64,000 nucleotides of DNA from Vibrio profundi. Its GTDB lineage: Bacteria; Pseudomonadota; Gammaproteobacteria; Enterobacterales; Vibrionaceae. Location: contig NZ_RZIS01000001.1 in assembly GCF_005281835.1 (NCBI RefSeq), positions 62,001 through 126,000 of the forward strand, read 5' to 3'. The notes below the pieces were generated by a model. That model was not told the origin of the DNA. It was given only the letters and a program-made list of their open reading frames with translations, and did no database searches. Below are positions 19,512 to 29,515 of the stretch, in pieces; positions within the stretch are counted from its first letter, which is position 1, and the number at the start of each line of letters is the position of its first letter. Made by a program: the position numbers and the translations under genes.

Positions 19512-21197
19512 TTAGATGTAGAGGACGCGTTGAAGCTCTTGGTAACTGGTTAAGCCTAAAGATAGCTTCTCAATGCCGGATTCCTGCAAGGTTTGCATAC
19601 CATTTCGTTTGGCTAATGCTTGAACTTGGTGGATGTTGGCATTATTCATTAGTGCTTCAGACATACTGTTATCAAAAGGCATTACTTCATAAATTCCAAT
19701 CCTGCCAGAATAGCCCCGAGTGCACTCATTACACCCGTGAAAGTTAGCCTGGTAGATAATGATGTCTTGTTGAATCCCATGACGCTCGCGTATGGAAGTT
19801 GAGCTATCAACTGTTTTACAGTGTGAGCACAGTTTTCTCGCAAGACGCTGAGCAATGATTAGGTTCAAAGACGAAGCTAAATTGAAGGCTTCTATCCCCA
19901 TATGTGAAAGTCGTACTACGGTTTCAGCAGCAGAGTTAGTATGTAGCGTTGATAATACTAAGTGGCCTGTTTGAGCGGCTTTAACGGCGATCTCCGCTGT
20001 CTCGATGTCCCTTATTTCACCAACCATTACAACATCAGGATCTTGGCGTAAAAATGATCGTAATGCTTCTGCAAAGCCAAACCCAATTTTGGGTTGAACT
20101 TGAACTTGATTGATCCCTGATAAATTGATCTCTACGGGATCTTCCGCAGTGGATATATTGCGTTCAGGTGTGTTGAGGATTCTTAAGCCAGTATACAGCG
20201 ATACAGTTTTTCCGCTGCCTGTTGGGCCTGTCATTAAAATCATGCCTTGAGGTCGTGATAGGGCTGATAGGTAGAGCTGCTTTTGTGTTTCGTTGTAGCC
20301 TAAGATATCGATATCCAAGTTCGAAGCGCTACTATCGAGTAGCCTTAGTACGATCTTTTCCCCCCAGAGGGTCGGTAACGTCGAAACTCGCATGTCGATG
20401 GACAGTTCGGTATTGAGCCTTAATTTTATGCGTCCGTCTTGAGGGAGGCGCCGCTCAGCAATATCAAGTTTTGCTAATATTTTCAATCTCGCGGATAGAC
20501 GCCTGCTTAGGTGGGTCGCTGGCTGTTGAGTCTCCACTAAAATACCGTCACACCTTAACCTGATTCGATAAAGCTCTTCGTAGGGTTCAAAATGAATATC
20601 TGAGGCGCCTTTGCGCACTGCGTCTACTAATATTTGGTTTATAAAACGGCTGACCGGTGAGTCATCTTGGCTTAAGTCCTCTATGCTTTGAATTTCATCG
20701 TCAGAAACTTCAACTAGATTGGCAAGCTCATCCTGACTGATCTCCTTTCGGTGAGTGTCATTAGAGTTCAGGCTTTTTCCATAAATCCTACGTATAGCGC
20801 CTTCCAATTCTTTAAAATTCGCGAGAGCAAGCTCGATTTGTAAGCCCGTAGCGAACCGGAAGTCGTCTTCTGCTTGTATGTTTGTCGGATCCGAAATCGC
20901 TAACGTAAGCGTAGAGCCAGAGCTGTGAAGGGGGAGTGCTTGGTACCGAGTAATGAGCTCTCGAAGACCGAGTTCCTGGCACAATCCCTCATAGTCAAAG
21001 TGAGATAAGTTGGTTTCAGCTAATCCAAAAATCGAAGATAAGTGTTCGGTAAGCTGGTAATAATCAAATAGATCTAAATGGACTAACGCTTCAAGCGTTG
21101 AGGAGCCTGAAGCGTTAATATGTGCGACCACAGCTTGTTCTTGAGTCAGGCTAATAATATTAGCCTGACGGAGAATGGTAGGAAGGTTGGTTAGCAC
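19512..21197 (-). CDS. pilB: Type IV pilus assembly ATPase
   Basis: A 561-residue secretion ATPase with an N-terminal GspE-type domain, a hydrophobic-rich linker, Walker A GPTGSGKT at 324-331, the Asp and His boxes ([15 protein letters not shown] and [12 protein letters not shown]) and a C-terminal tetracysteine zinc site (CSHC and CNEC). It powers pilus extension. The start is a GTG that directly abuts the TAA of pilA with no spacer, so translation is probably coupled. Confidence 0.97.
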   Translation of the reverse strand: MLTNLPTILRQANIISLTQEQAVVAHINASGSSTLEALVHLDLFDYYQLTEHLSSIFGLAETNLSHFDYEGLCQELGLRELITRYQALPLHSSGSTLTLAISDPTNIQAEDDFRFATGLQIELALANFKELEGAIRRIYGKSLNSNDTHRKEISQDELANLVEVSDDEIQSIEDLSQDDSPVSRFINQILVDAVRKGASDIHFEPYEELYRIRLRCDGILVETQQPATHLSRRLSARLKILAKLDIAERRLPQDGRIKLRLNTELSIDMRVSTLPTLWGEKIVLRLLDSSASNLDIDILGYNETQKQLYLSALSRPQGMILMTGPTGSGKTVSLYTGLRILNTPERNISTAEDPVEINLSGINQVQVQPKIGFGFAEALRSFLRQDPDVVMVGEIRDIETAEIAVKAAQTGHLVLSTLHTNSAAETVVRLSHMGIEAFNLASSLNLIIAQRLARKLCSHCKTVDSSTSIRERHGIQQDIIIYQANFHGCNECTRGYSGRIGIYEVMPFDNSMSEALMNNANIHQVQALAKRNGMQTLQESGIEKLSLGLTSYQELQRVLYI

Positions 21198-21602
21198 TTA
21201 TGAACAGCCATTTATCGAAATATCTGAAGATAATGAGTTGATGCAATTCCAAACCCCATCTTTGTCACGCTTTAGAGTGATACTTGCGCCTACTCCACCG
21301 CCTTCTGTAATTGTCGCTACAATGTCATTTGTGTTGCTTCCAGTGGCAATAGCTCCTGAGGTTGCAGCTATTGTTCCGATTCCGAACGCTGCAGAAATTG
21401 AAGGAAATTGATTAGTAGTTGCTATATGGTCTTCTACATTCGTTTTGTACGCTGTAACAGAAGCCAGCGCTGAGCCTAAAGCTCCTTTTTTTACATAGCT
21501 CTGATACTGTGGGACCGCTATCGCTGCTAAAACTCCTATTACGGCCACCACGATCATTAACTCGATAAGCGTAAAACCTTTTTGCTTCTTTACGTTTTTC
21601 AT
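21198..21602 (-). CDS. pilA: Type IV major pilin
   Basis: A 134-residue prepilin with a short basic leader cleaved after Gly9 (KKQKG|FTLIELM), the conserved Phe+1 and Glu+5, and a hydrophobic alpha-1 helix. The C-terminal region has two cysteines (WNCIN and NGCS) that can form the D-region disulfide. The rest of the globular domain is variable in this family. In vibrios PilA forms the chitin-regulated pilus used in DNA uptake, which fits the chitobiose genes at the end of this window. PilD in the same cluster would process it. Confidence 0.97.
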   Translation of the reverse strand: MKNVKKQKGFTLIELMIVVAVIGVLAAIAVPQYQSYVKKGALGSALASVTAYKTNVEDHIATTNQFPSISAAFGIGTIAATSGAIATGSNTNDIVATITEGGGVGASITLKRDKDGVWNCINSLSSDISINGCS

Positions 21603-21761
21603 TTTTATATTCCAATTAGATTATTTAATCACTAACCCGTGATGAAGTTAGGATAAGTGTCTAAGTGAATAAGAAAATGGAGCTCTGAGTATGACGCGAG
21701 TGGATTAGTGTTTAATGACTATAGTTTTCAGAGTCTTAGCAAATTAATGCGATCAAGTTAA

Positions 21762-21777
21762 TGGCACTTAAGTTGCT
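21762..21777 (+). promoter_or_regulatory. Sigma-54-type promoter motif between pilA and nadC
   Basis: TGGCAC-N5-TTGCT with exact GG-N10-GC spacing, which fits the -24/-12 consensus closely. It points to the right, away from pilA and into the antisense side of nadC. The predicted start near 21788 would transcribe straight into the hairpin at 21796-21828. No gene on this strand follows, so its role, if any, is unknown. Confidence 0.5.
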
Positions 21778-21795
21778 AATTTTAATGCTGAAAAC

Positions 21796-21828
21796 AAAAA
21801 GGCCGAACTTAATAAGTTCAGCCTTTTT
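21796..21828. terminator. Terminator between nadC and pilA
   Basis: AAAAAGGC-C-GAACTT, an AAT loop, AAGTTC-A-GCCTTTTT: a 14-bp stem with one mismatch, A-runs on one side and T-runs on the other. It ends nadC on the minus strand and would stop any plus-strand RNA. Confidence 0.9.
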
Positions 21829-21850
21829 ATTGATAAATCAGGTTATTGGG

Positions 21851-22741
21851 TTAGTCTGTGAAGCGCATCGACAAATCCATTGCTTTCAAATGCTTAGTTA
21901 AAGCTCCAACCGAAATGTAGTCCACACCAGTTTCAGCATATTCAGCGATCGTATCTAACGTAATGTTGCCTGAGTTTTCTAATGCTGCTCTTCCTGCATT
22001 AATCTTTACGGCTTCACGCATCATATCTTTGGTGAAGTTATCTAGCATGATGATATCGGCACCTGCTTCGATAGCTTGTTCCAGCTCTTCTAAAGATTCC
22101 GTTTCCACTTCAACTGGTTTACCTGGATTCAATTCTTTCGCTGTAGATATTGCTTTTTCAATCCCCCCGCAAGCGATGATGTGGTTCTCTTTGATCAAGT
22201 ATGCATCGAAAACGCCAATGCGGTGATTAAAGCCACCGCCACATGCAACGGCATATTTTAATGCGCTGCGTAATCCTGGGATTGTTTTTCGAGTGTCTAG
22301 TAAGCGACATTCTGTGTGCTTGATTTTATCAGCATAAATAGCCGTTGTAGTTGCACAACCAGAAAGCGTTTGAATGAAATTCATAGCATTACGCTCACCA
22401 GTTAATAGTGCGCGAGCAGGACCTTCTAAAGAGCATAACGTTTGATTAGGCTTGACTTTATCGCCATCTTTGACGTGCCATTTAACTTTTACTTCACCGC
22501 CCAGCTGCTTAAATACTTCATCAGCCCAAGCTTGACCACAAAACACACCATGCTCGCGAGTTATAATGGTCGCAGAGTTATACGCGTCTGACGGGATTAG
22601 ACTTGCTGTAATATCCGCAGACACATCTAGCGTACCACCTAGGTCTTCTTTTATCGTTTCAGCAACTGCGCGGGTAATTTCAGCAGGAAGTTGCTCTTTT
22701 AGGTAATCAAGGCGTTCGTGGCTGTTGTGTGTGTTTTTCAT
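21851..22741 (-). CDS. nadC: Nicotinate-nucleotide pyrophosphorylase (quinolinate phosphoribosyltransferase)
   Basis: A 296-residue protein from ATG 22741. The frame extends 57 bases further 5', but that part (MISSKSIIPSS...) is not family-like. QPRT signatures are visible: RLLDTRKTIPGLR, GGGFNHRIGVFDAYLIKENH and VEVETESLEE...IMLDN. It turns quinolinate plus PRPP into nicotinate mononucleotide in de novo NAD synthesis. It is divergent from ampD, the arrangement also seen in E. coli. Confidence 0.96.
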   Translation of the reverse strand: MKNTHNSHERLDYLKEQLPAEITRAVAETIKEDLGGTLDVSADITASLIPSDAYNSATIITREHGVFCGQAWADEVFKQLGGEVKVKWHVKDGDKVKPNQTLCSLEGPARALLTGERNAMNFIQTLSGCATTTAIYADKIKHTECRLLDTRKTIPGLRSALKYAVACGGGFNHRIGVFDAYLIKENHIIACGGIEKAISTAKELNPGKPVEVETESLEELEQAIEAGADIIMLDNFTKDMMREAVKINAGRAALENSGNITLDTIAEYAETGVDYISVGALTKHLKAMDLSMRFTD

Positions 22742-22875
22742 CGCAAATCTAATCTTGAAAGGAAGTGAGGATGGAATGATACTCTTGCTGGAAATCAAAT
22801 TAAAGAGGTGACAAAGGGCTGCTATCGGTCTAAATCACATCTTGTCTGTGAAAGAACTAATAAAGAGAGGTTTAC

Positions 22876-23427
22876 GTGGAAATTAATAACGCTGGTTGGT
22901 GCAGTTCCGCGAAGATAGTACCGTCGCCTTACTTTGATAGCCGCCCGAAAAGTGAACCTATTTCATTGCTGGTGGTGCACAACATTAGTTTACCTCCTGG
23001 CGAATTTGGAGGTCCTTACATTGAACAATTCTTTACTGGAAAACTCAATCCACATGATCATCCATTTTTTGAAGTAATTCATACTATGGGAGTGTCGGCC
23101 CATTGTTTGATTCGTCGAGATGGAGAAGTGGTACAGTTTGTTTCCTTTCTAGATAGAGCCTGGCATGCTGGGCAGTCGAGCTTTGCCGGGAAAGATAAAT
23201 GCAATGACTACTCGATTGGTATCGAGCTAGAAGGCAGTGATTATACGGCTTACACCCAAGCTCAATATCATTCATTGGCAACCCTTTCTGATAGTTTAAT
23301 GAAAAGCTACCCTCAAATCACACTTCCAAGAATTACTGGTCATCAATACATAGCACCATTGCGAAAAACAGATCCCGGTCTATGCTTTGATTGGTGCTTT
23401 TACCGAGAGCTCTTGAAATCTAAATGA
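22876..23427 (+). CDS. ampD: 1,6-anhydro-N-acetylmuramyl-L-alanine amidase
   Basis: A 183-residue N-acetylmuramoyl-L-alanine amidase (amidase_2), the same length as E. coli AmpD. Zinc ligands fit His35 in VVHNIS and the His and Asp of TGHQYIAPLRKTDPG. It removes the peptide from anhydro-muropeptides in the cytoplasm during wall recycling and so affects beta-lactamase induction where AmpR/AmpC exist. The GTG start is preceded by AGAGAGG. No ampE follows, unlike E. coli. Confidence 0.96.
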   Translation: MEINNAGWCSSAKIVPSPYFDSRPKSEPISLLVVHNISLPPGEFGGPYIEQFFTGKLNPHDHPFFEVIHTMGVSAHCLIRRDGEVVQFVSFLDRAWHAGQSSFAGKDKCNDYSIGIELEGSDYTAYTQAQYHSLATLSDSLMKSYPQITLPRITGHQYIAPLRKTDPGLCFDWCFYRELLKSK

Positions 23428-23686
23428 CACAGATAGGCGATATGGTTACTCAAATGTAATGGGTACGTAGCGTCTATGCTTCTTTTTGTTGAGGGGACTA
23501 CCCAGTTTCCCATTATTTTGATTAGAGCTTACCGAAATTCAATTGTAATGAGTTATGAACGGTTACGACCTAAAAAATGAGACTTCAGCGCAGTTATAGC
23601 CCTGAATCTGAGTCACAAATTTTCATTTCTTAGCATATCGATTCAATTTCCCTAGCACGTATACTCCCCAAAAGTATTATTACTGT

Positions 23687-23703
23687 AAATGGTAAGACCA
23701 ATT
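23687..23703. promoter_or_regulatory. Second, imperfect PdhR-type operator
   Basis: AAATGGT-AAG-ACCAATT differs from the palindrome AATTGGTnnnACCAATT at one position. It lies 137 bp upstream of the perfect site, a spacing that would allow looping or control of a second promoter. Confidence 0.55.
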
Positions 23704-23823
23704 TGGTTGCTGTTTTAAATTTGCTTTGTTAAAGCTGAGTTAATTCGCGTCATGTTCTATGATTCAGGTCAATTTTGATCTGGACAGTGGCGTTTTAATT
23801 ATGTTAATTTCTGCGCAACTTAA

Positions 23824-23840
23824 AATTGGTATTACCAATT
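23824..23840. promoter_or_regulatory. PdhR operator (perfect palindrome)
   Basis: AATTGGT-ATT-ACCAATT matches the PdhR consensus ATTGGTnnnACCAAT exactly and lies 28 bp before the pdhR ATG. A repressor bound here would block the pdhR-aceEF transcript until pyruvate releases it, as known in E. coli. Confidence 0.88.
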
Positions 23841-23868
23841 GACTGCAAAAAAAGAAGAACAATAAATT

Positions 23869-24636
23869 ATGGCTTATCAAAGGATTCGTCAGCCTAAGCT
23901 TTCTGATGTTATTGAGCAGGAACTTGAAAGGTTGATAGTGGAAGGAACACTAGCACCAGGGGAGCAACTTCCTCCGGAGCGAGAGCTGGCAAAACAGTTC
24001 GATGTGTCTCGTCCATCAATCCGAGAAGCGATACAACGCCTAGAAGCAAAGCGTTTACTGACTCGCCGTCAAGGTGGGGGAACGTTTGTCAGTGAAAATA
24101 TTTGGAAAAGCTTTTCAGATCCTTTACTGAATTTATTGTCTACACATTCCGAAACCCAGCTTGATTTGTTGGAGTCGCGTCATGCGATGGAAGGAATTTC
24201 AGCTTATTTTGCAGCTCTTCGTGGTACCGATGAAGACTTTGCTCGTATTCAAGCCTGCCAAGACAAGATTCGAAGTGCGCAAGAAGACAAAAATATCGAA
24301 GCAGAATCTGCGGCAGTTATGGAGTTTCTAGTAGCACTAACAGAAGCTGCCCATAACGTGGTGTTGTTACACATTGTTCGCAGCTTAGCGCCGTTACTTG
24401 AGCAAAATGTCTTACAGAATCTGAAGTTGTTACATCGCCGCGATGAAGTGGTGGAAAAAGTAAGTAAACACAGAGCTAATATTGTTGATGCGATTGTTTC
24501 AGGGCAGCCAGAACAGGCACGTGAAATGTCACACTCTCATTTAGCTTATATCGAAGAAACACTGTTGGATTTGACTCGTGAGGAGTCAAGAAGAGAGCGC
24601 TCTTTGCGTCGAATTCAACGGGGTAATGAGTCGTAA
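23869..24636 (+). CDS. pdhR: Pyruvate dehydrogenase complex repressor
   Basis: A 255-residue GntR-family (FadR-type) regulator. The N-terminal winged helix includes [21 protein letters not shown] (about residues 41-61) and GGGTFV. The C-terminal FCD domain would bind pyruvate. It is first in the pdhR-aceE-aceF run with its own palindrome just upstream, so it autoregulates by inference from E. coli. 54 bp separate it from aceE. Confidence 0.96.
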   Translation: MAYQRIRQPKLSDVIEQELERLIVEGTLAPGEQLPPERELAKQFDVSRPSIREAIQRLEAKRLLTRRQGGGTFVSENIWKSFSDPLLNLLSTHSETQLDLLESRHAMEGISAYFAALRGTDEDFARIQACQDKIRSAQEDKNIEAESAAVMEFLVALTEAAHNVVLLHIVRSLAPLLEQNVLQNLKLLHRRDEVVEKVSKHRANIVDAIVSGQPEQAREMSHSHLAYIEETLLDLTREESRRERSLRRIQRGNES

Positions 24637-24690
24637 ATACGGCTCTTTACTAGTTTAAGTAGAATCCAACCAATAGAAGGATAGATCGCC

Positions 24691-27354
24691 ATGTCTGACA
24701 TGAAGCATGACGTAGACGCACTGGAAACTCAAGATTGGCTACAAGCCCTTGAATCAGTTGTTCGTGAAGAAGGTGTAGAGCGTGCTCAGTTTTTACTAGA
24801 GCAAGTTTTAGACAAAGCACGTTTAGACGGTGTAGATATGCCAACAGGCATCAACACAAACTACATCAACACAATTCCAGCAGCGCAAGAGCCAGCATAC
24901 CCAGGTGATGTTACTCTTGAACGTCGTATTCGTTCGATTATTCGCTGGAACGCAATCATGATCGTATTGCGCGCTTCTAAGAAAGACCTAGACCTAGGTG
25001 GCCACATGGCTTCTTACCAGTCTGCGGCGGCATTCTACGAAGTATGTTTCAACCACTTCTTCCGCGCTCCAAACGAGACGGACGGTGGCGATCTGGTTTA
25101 CTACCAAGGTCATATCTCTCCAGGTATCTACTCTCGTGCATTCGTTGAAGGCCGTCTAACTGAAGATCAGCTAGACAACTTCCGTCAAGAAGTTGATGGT
25201 AAAGGTATCCCTTCATACCCGCACCCTAAATTAATGCCTGAATTCTGGCAGTTCCCAACAGTATCTATGGGTCTTGGCCCAATTTCTGCGATCTACCAAG
25301 CGCGCTTCTTGAAGTATCTTGATGGTCGTGGCATGAAAGACACATCTGCTCAACGCGTATACGCTTTCCTAGGCGACGGTGAGATGGATGAGCCAGAATC
25401 ACGCGGTTCTCTATCTTTCGCTGCACGTGAGAAGCTAGATAACCTATGTTTCCTAATCAACTGTAACCTACAGCGTCTAGATGGCCCTGTAATGGGTAAC
25501 GGTAGCATCATTCAAGAACTAGAAGGCCTATTCAAAGGTGCTGGTTGGAATGTTGTTAAAGTTATCTGGGGTAGCAACTGGGATTCACTACTTGCTAAAG
25601 ATACGTCTGGTAAACTACTACAGCTAATGAACGAGACTGTAGATGGCGACTACCAAACATTCAAATCTAAAGATGGCGCGTACGTACGTGAGCACTTCTT
25701 TGGTAAGTACCCAGAGACAGCTGCACTAGTTGCAGATATGACTGACGACGAAATCTTCGCACTTAAGCGTGGTGGTCACGAGTCTTCTAAGCTATACGCA
25801 GCTTACAAAAATGCAGCAGAAACTAAAGGTCGTCCAACAGTAATCCTAGCGAAAACTGTTAAAGGTTACGGCATGGGTGAAGCGGCTGAAGGTAAGAACA
25901 TCGCGCACCAAGTTAAGAAGATGGACATGACTCACGTACTACACCTACGTGATCGCCTAGGTCTTCAAGATATCCTTTCTGATGAGAAAGTAGCAGAACT
26001 GCCATACCTGAAACTTGAAGAAGGTACAGCGGAGTACGAATACCTGCACGCTCGTCGTAAAGAACTAAAAGGTTACACGCCACAGCGTCTACCTAAGTTC
26101 ACTCAAGAATTCAAAACACCTGAACTAGAAGAGTTCGCTCCGCTACTAAGTGAGCAAAAGCGTGATATCTCTACCACTATGGCTTACGTTCGTACTCTTA
26201 ACATTCTGCTTAAGAACAAGAACATTGGTAAGAACATTGTTCCTATCATCTGTGACGAAGCTCGTACGTTTGGTATGGAAGGTCTGTTCCGTCAGATCGG
26301 TATCTACAACCCGCACGGTCAGGAATACACGCCAGAAGATAAAGGCATCGTTTCTTACTACAAAGAAGCAACGTCTGGTCAGGTTCTACAAGAAGGTATC
26401 AACGAGCTAGGCTCAATGGCTTCTTGGGTTGCTGCTGCGACTTCTTACAGCACGAACGATCTACCAATGATCCCGTTCTACATCTACTACTCAATGTTTG
26501 GTTTCCAACGTGTAGGCGATATGGCGTGGATGGCTGGCGACCAACAAGCTCGTGGTTTCCTACTAGGTGCTACTGCTGGTCGTACAACACTTAACGGTGA
26601 AGGTCTACAGCACGAAGATGGTCACTCACACATCATGGCGAACACAGTTCCTAACTGTATTTCTTACGACCCAACATTCGCGTACGAAGTTGCAGTAATC
26701 ATGCAAGACGGTATCCGTCGCATGTACGGTGAGAACCAAGAAAACGTGTTCTACTACCTAACAGTAATGAACGAAAACTACGCAATGCCAGCAATGCCAG
26801 AAGGCGCTGAAGAAGGCATCCGTAAGGGTATCTACAAGCTTGAATCTTACGCTGGTGATAAGTCTAAAGTTCAGTTAATGGGCTCTGGTACTATCATGAA
26901 TGAAGTACGTAAAGCTGCGACTATCCTGAGCGAAGAGTACGGCATTGCATCTGACGTATTCTCTGTAACGTCGTTCAACGAACTAACTCGTGACGGCCAA
27001 GACGCAGAGCGTTACAACATGCTTCACCCAGAAGGCGAAGCAAAAGTACCTTACATTGCACAAGTAATGGGTACTGAGCCAGCAATCGCTGCAACTGACT
27101 ACATGAAGAACTACTCTGAGCAAGTTCGCGCGTTCATGCCTTCTGAGTCATACAAAGTACTGGGTACTGATGGTTACGGCCGTTCTGACAGCCGTGAGAA
27201 CCTACGCCGTCACTTCGAAGTTAATGCGGGCTACGTAGTAGTTGCAGCACTAACTGAGCTAGCGAAGCGTGGCGATGTTGAGAAGTCAGTAGTCGTTGAA
27301 GCGATTGCTAAGTTCAACATCGACACTGAAAAAACTAACCCACAATACGCTTAA
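24691..27354 (+). CDS. aceE: Pyruvate dehydrogenase E1 component
   Basis: An 887-residue homodimeric-type E1, equal in length to E. coli AceE. The thiamine diphosphate motif GDGEMDEPES...NLCFLINCNLQRLDGP is present (near residue 230). It decarboxylates pyruvate and acetylates the lipoyl groups of AceF. AGAAGGA lies ahead of the ATG. Codon usage is strongly biased towards frequent codons, as expected for a highly expressed gene. Confidence 0.99.
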   Translation: MSDMKHDVDALETQDWLQALESVVREEGVERAQFLLEQVLDKARLDGVDMPTGINTNYINTIPAAQEPAYPGDVTLERRIRSIIRWNAIMIVLRASKKDLDLGGHMASYQSAAAFYEVCFNHFFRAPNETDGGDLVYYQGHISPGIYSRAFVEGRLTEDQLDNFRQEVDGKGIPSYPHPKLMPEFWQFPTVSMGLGPISAIYQARFLKYLDGRGMKDTSAQRVYAFLGDGEMDEPESRGSLSFAAREKLDNLCFLINCNLQRLDGPVMGNGSIIQELEGLFKGAGWNVVKVIWGSNWDSLLAKDTSGKLLQLMNETVDGDYQTFKSKDGAYVREHFFGKYPETAALVADMTDDEIFALKRGGHESSKLYAAYKNAAETKGRPTVILAKTVKGYGMGEAAEGKNIAHQVKKMDMTHVLHLRDRLGLQDILSDEKVAELPYLKLEEGTAEYEYLHARRKELKGYTPQRLPKFTQEFKTPELEEFAPLLSEQKRDISTTMAYVRTLNILLKNKNIGKNIVPIICDEARTFGMEGLFRQIGIYNPHGQEYTPEDKGIVSYYKEATSGQVLQEGINELGSMASWVAAATSYSTNDLPMIPFYIYYSMFGFQRVGDMAWMAGDQQARGFLLGATAGRTTLNGEGLQHEDGHSHIMANTVPNCISYDPTFAYEVAVIMQDGIRRMYGENQENVFYYLTVMNENYAMPAMPEGAEEGIRKGIYKLESYAGDKSKVQLMGSGTIMNEVRKAATILSEEYGIASDVFSVTSFNELTRDGQDAERYNMLHPEGEAKVPYIAQVMGTEPAIAATDYMKNYSEQVRAFMPSESYKVLGTDGYGRSDSRENLRRHFEVNAGYVVVAALTELAKRGDVEKSVVVEAIAKFNIDTEKTNPQYA

Positions 27355-27384
27355 TACAGCGCTTAACTAGAAGGTAAATAAGCA

Positions 27385-29274
27385 ATGGCAATCGAAATTA
27401 ATGTACCTGACATCGGTGCGGATGAGGTTGAAGTTACTGAGATTCTTGTAAGCGTTGGCGACAAGGTTGAAGAAGAACAGTCTCTGATTACTGTTGAAGG
27501 CGACAAAGCTTCTATGGAAGTTCCAGCGTCTCAAGCAGGTATTGTTAAAGAAATCAAAGTAGCGGAAGGCGATTCTGTTACGACTGGTTCTCTTATTATG
27601 ATTTTCGAAGCCGAGGGTGCAGCGCAAGCTGCACCTGCTCCAGCAGCAGAGGCAGCTCCAGTAGCAGCTCCTGCGGCAGCAGCAGCGGCTGAACTGAAAG
27701 AAGTTCACGTTCCAGATATCGGTGGCGACGAAGTAGAAGTTACTGAAATCATGGTTGCAGTTGGTGATGCAGTAGAAGAAGAGCAATCTCTTCTAACTGT
27801 TGAAGGCGACAAAGCATCAATGGAAGTTCCTGCACCATTCGCTGGTACAGTTAAAGAGATCAAGATCGCTTCTGGTGACTCAGTATCAACTGGTTCTCTA
27901 GTAATGGTATTCGAAGTAGCGGGCTCTGGCGCTCCAGTAGCAGCAGCTCCTGCAGTTGAAGCAGCTCCAGCAGCAGCTCCTGCGGCATCAGCAGAGAAAG
28001 AAGTAAACGTTCCTGATATCGGCGGTGACGAAGTAGAAGTTACTGAAGTAATGGTAGCGGTTGGCGACACGGTAGAAGAAGAGCAATCTCTTATCACTGT
28101 GGAAGGCGACAAAGCTTCAATGGAAGTTCCTGCACCATTCGCTGGTACAGTAAAAGAGATCAAGATTGCAGCTGGCGACAAAGTAACGACTGGCTCTCTA
28201 ATCATGACTTTCGTTGTTGAAGGCGCAGCTCCTGCTCCTACAGCGGCTCCAGCTCAAGCGGCAGCGCCTGCTCCAGCAGCAGCTCCTGCACCAAAAGCTG
28301 AAGCGGCAGCACCAGCAGCAAACGACTTCCAAGAAAACAACGATTACGCACACGCGTCTCCTGTTGTTCGTCGTCTTGCTCGCGAGTTTGGTGTAAACCT
28401 AGCGAAAGTTAAAGGTACTGGTCGTAAGAGCCGTATCCTTAAAGAAGACGTTCAGTCTTACGTTAAAGATGCACTTAAGCGTCTTGAGTCTGGTGCTGCG
28501 GCATCTGGCAAAGGCGGTGACGGCTCTGCTCTTGGTCTTCTACCTTGGCCAAAAGTTGACTTCAGCAAGTTCGGCGAAACTGAAGTTCAGAAGCTTTCTA
28601 AGATCAAGAAGATCTCTGGTGCAAACCTACACCGTAACTGGGTCATGATCCCTCACGTTACACAGTGGGATAACGCAGACATCACTGAGCTAGAAGCATT
28701 CCGTAAAGAGCAGAACGCAATCGAAGCTAAGAAAGACACTGGCATGAAGATCACTCCTCTTGTGTTCATCATGAAAGCGGTTGCTAAAGCACTAGAAGCG
28801 TTCCCAGCGTTTAACTCTTCTCTTTCTGAAGATGGCGAAAGCATCATTCTTAAGAAGTACGTAAACGTAGGTATCGCAGTAGATACTCCAAACGGTCTAG
28901 TTGTTCCTGTATTCAAAGACGTGAACAAGAAAGGCATCTACGAGCTATCTGAAGAGCTAATGGCTGTGTCTAAGAAAGCACGTGCTGGTAAGCTAACTGC
29001 AGCTGACATGCAAGGCGGTTGTTTCACAATCTCTAGCCTTGGTGGCATCGGCGGTACTGCATTTACACCAATCGTAAACGCTCCAGAAGTAGGTATCCTT
29101 GGTGTATCTAAGTCTGAAATGAAGCCAGTTTGGAACGGTAAAGAGTTCCAACCTCGTCTACAACTTCCACTGTCTCTATCATACGACCACCGTGTGATCG
29201 ATGGTGCAGAAGGTGCACGCTTCATTACTTTCCTAAACAGCGCTCTGTCTGACATCCGTCGCCTAGTACTGTAG
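27385..29274 (+). CDS. aceF: Pyruvate dehydrogenase E2, dihydrolipoamide acetyltransferase (three lipoyl domains)
   Basis: A 629-residue protein. Three tandem lipoyl domains are each marked by [12 protein letters not shown] with the lipoylated lysine (nt about 27390-27620, 27700-27930 and 28005-28220). They are joined by Ala/Pro linkers and followed by a peripheral-subunit-binding domain ([19 protein letters not shown]) and the catalytic domain with [12 protein letters not shown]. It forms the 24-mer core and passes acetyl to CoA. Domains 1-3 are very similar at DNA level, so the copies could recombine. 30 bp after aceE. Confidence 0.99.
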   Translation: MAIEINVPDIGADEVEVTEILVSVGDKVEEEQSLITVEGDKASMEVPASQAGIVKEIKVAEGDSVTTGSLIMIFEAEGAAQAAPAPAAEAAPVAAPAAAAAAELKEVHVPDIGGDEVEVTEIMVAVGDAVEEEQSLLTVEGDKASMEVPAPFAGTVKEIKIASGDSVSTGSLVMVFEVAGSGAPVAAAPAVEAAPAAAPAASAEKEVNVPDIGGDEVEVTEVMVAVGDTVEEEQSLITVEGDKASMEVPAPFAGTVKEIKIAAGDKVTTGSLIMTFVVEGAAPAPTAAPAQAAAPAPAAAPAPKAEAAAPAANDFQENNDYAHASPVVRRLAREFGVNLAKVKGTGRKSRILKEDVQSYVKDALKRLESGAAASGKGGDGSALGLLPWPKVDFSKFGETEVQKLSKIKKISGANLHRNWVMIPHVTQWDNADITELEAFRKEQNAIEAKKDTGMKITPLVFIMKAVAKALEAFPAFNSSLSEDGESIILKKYVNVGIAVDTPNGLVVPVFKDVNKKGIYELSEELMAVSKKARAGKLTAADMQGGCFTISSLGGIGGTAFTPIVNAPEVGILGVSKSEMKPVWNGKEFQPRLQLPLSLSYDHRVIDGAEGARFITFLNSALSDIRRLVL

Positions 29275-29286
29275 TAAGAAAGCAAT

Positions 29287-29320
29287 AATTAAGGTGACTT
29301 TCGGGTCACCTTAATTTCTT
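29287..29320 (+). terminator. Terminator after aceF
   Basis: A 12-bp perfect stem (AATTAAGGTGAC / GTCACCTTAATT) with a six-base loop and then TCTTT. It separates aceEF from lpdA, which then needs its own promoter (candidate -10 TAAAAT at 29435-29440). Confidence 0.8.
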
Positions 29321-29515
29321 TACGTAAAGCATATTTTTAGAGAACAATTTCAATCATTTCTAATAAACTGATGGGGAATTGTTGTCTAGCTCACAGGCTA
29401 ACTTAAAGCTACTTTCACACTGTTAACATCTCTGTAAAATGTTGGCTGTTTGAAAGCCCAATAATTTAAGAACATCTACTCAGCCTGTTAGGGATAATGA
29501 CTACAAGAGGTCACA

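Larger units (their letters stand above)
23428..23868. other. 441-bp intergenic region before pdhR
   Basis: No coding frame is credible here. The part next to pdhR carries two PdhR-type palindromes (23687 and 23824). A weak -35/-10 candidate (TTGATC, 17 bases, ATTATG at 23775-23803) lies between them. The first 250 bases after ampD show nothing I can name. Confidence 0.7.

Noticed and set aside
27705..28205. Long open frame antisense to aceF (166 codons)
   Set aside because: It mirrors the Ala/Pro and lipoyl repeats of aceF, has Ser/Thr/Ala-biased low-complexity sequence and no ribosome binding site.
27385..28220. Threefold repeated DNA in aceF, considered as a repeat array
   Set aside because: It is explained by three lipoyl domains, a normal AceF architecture.
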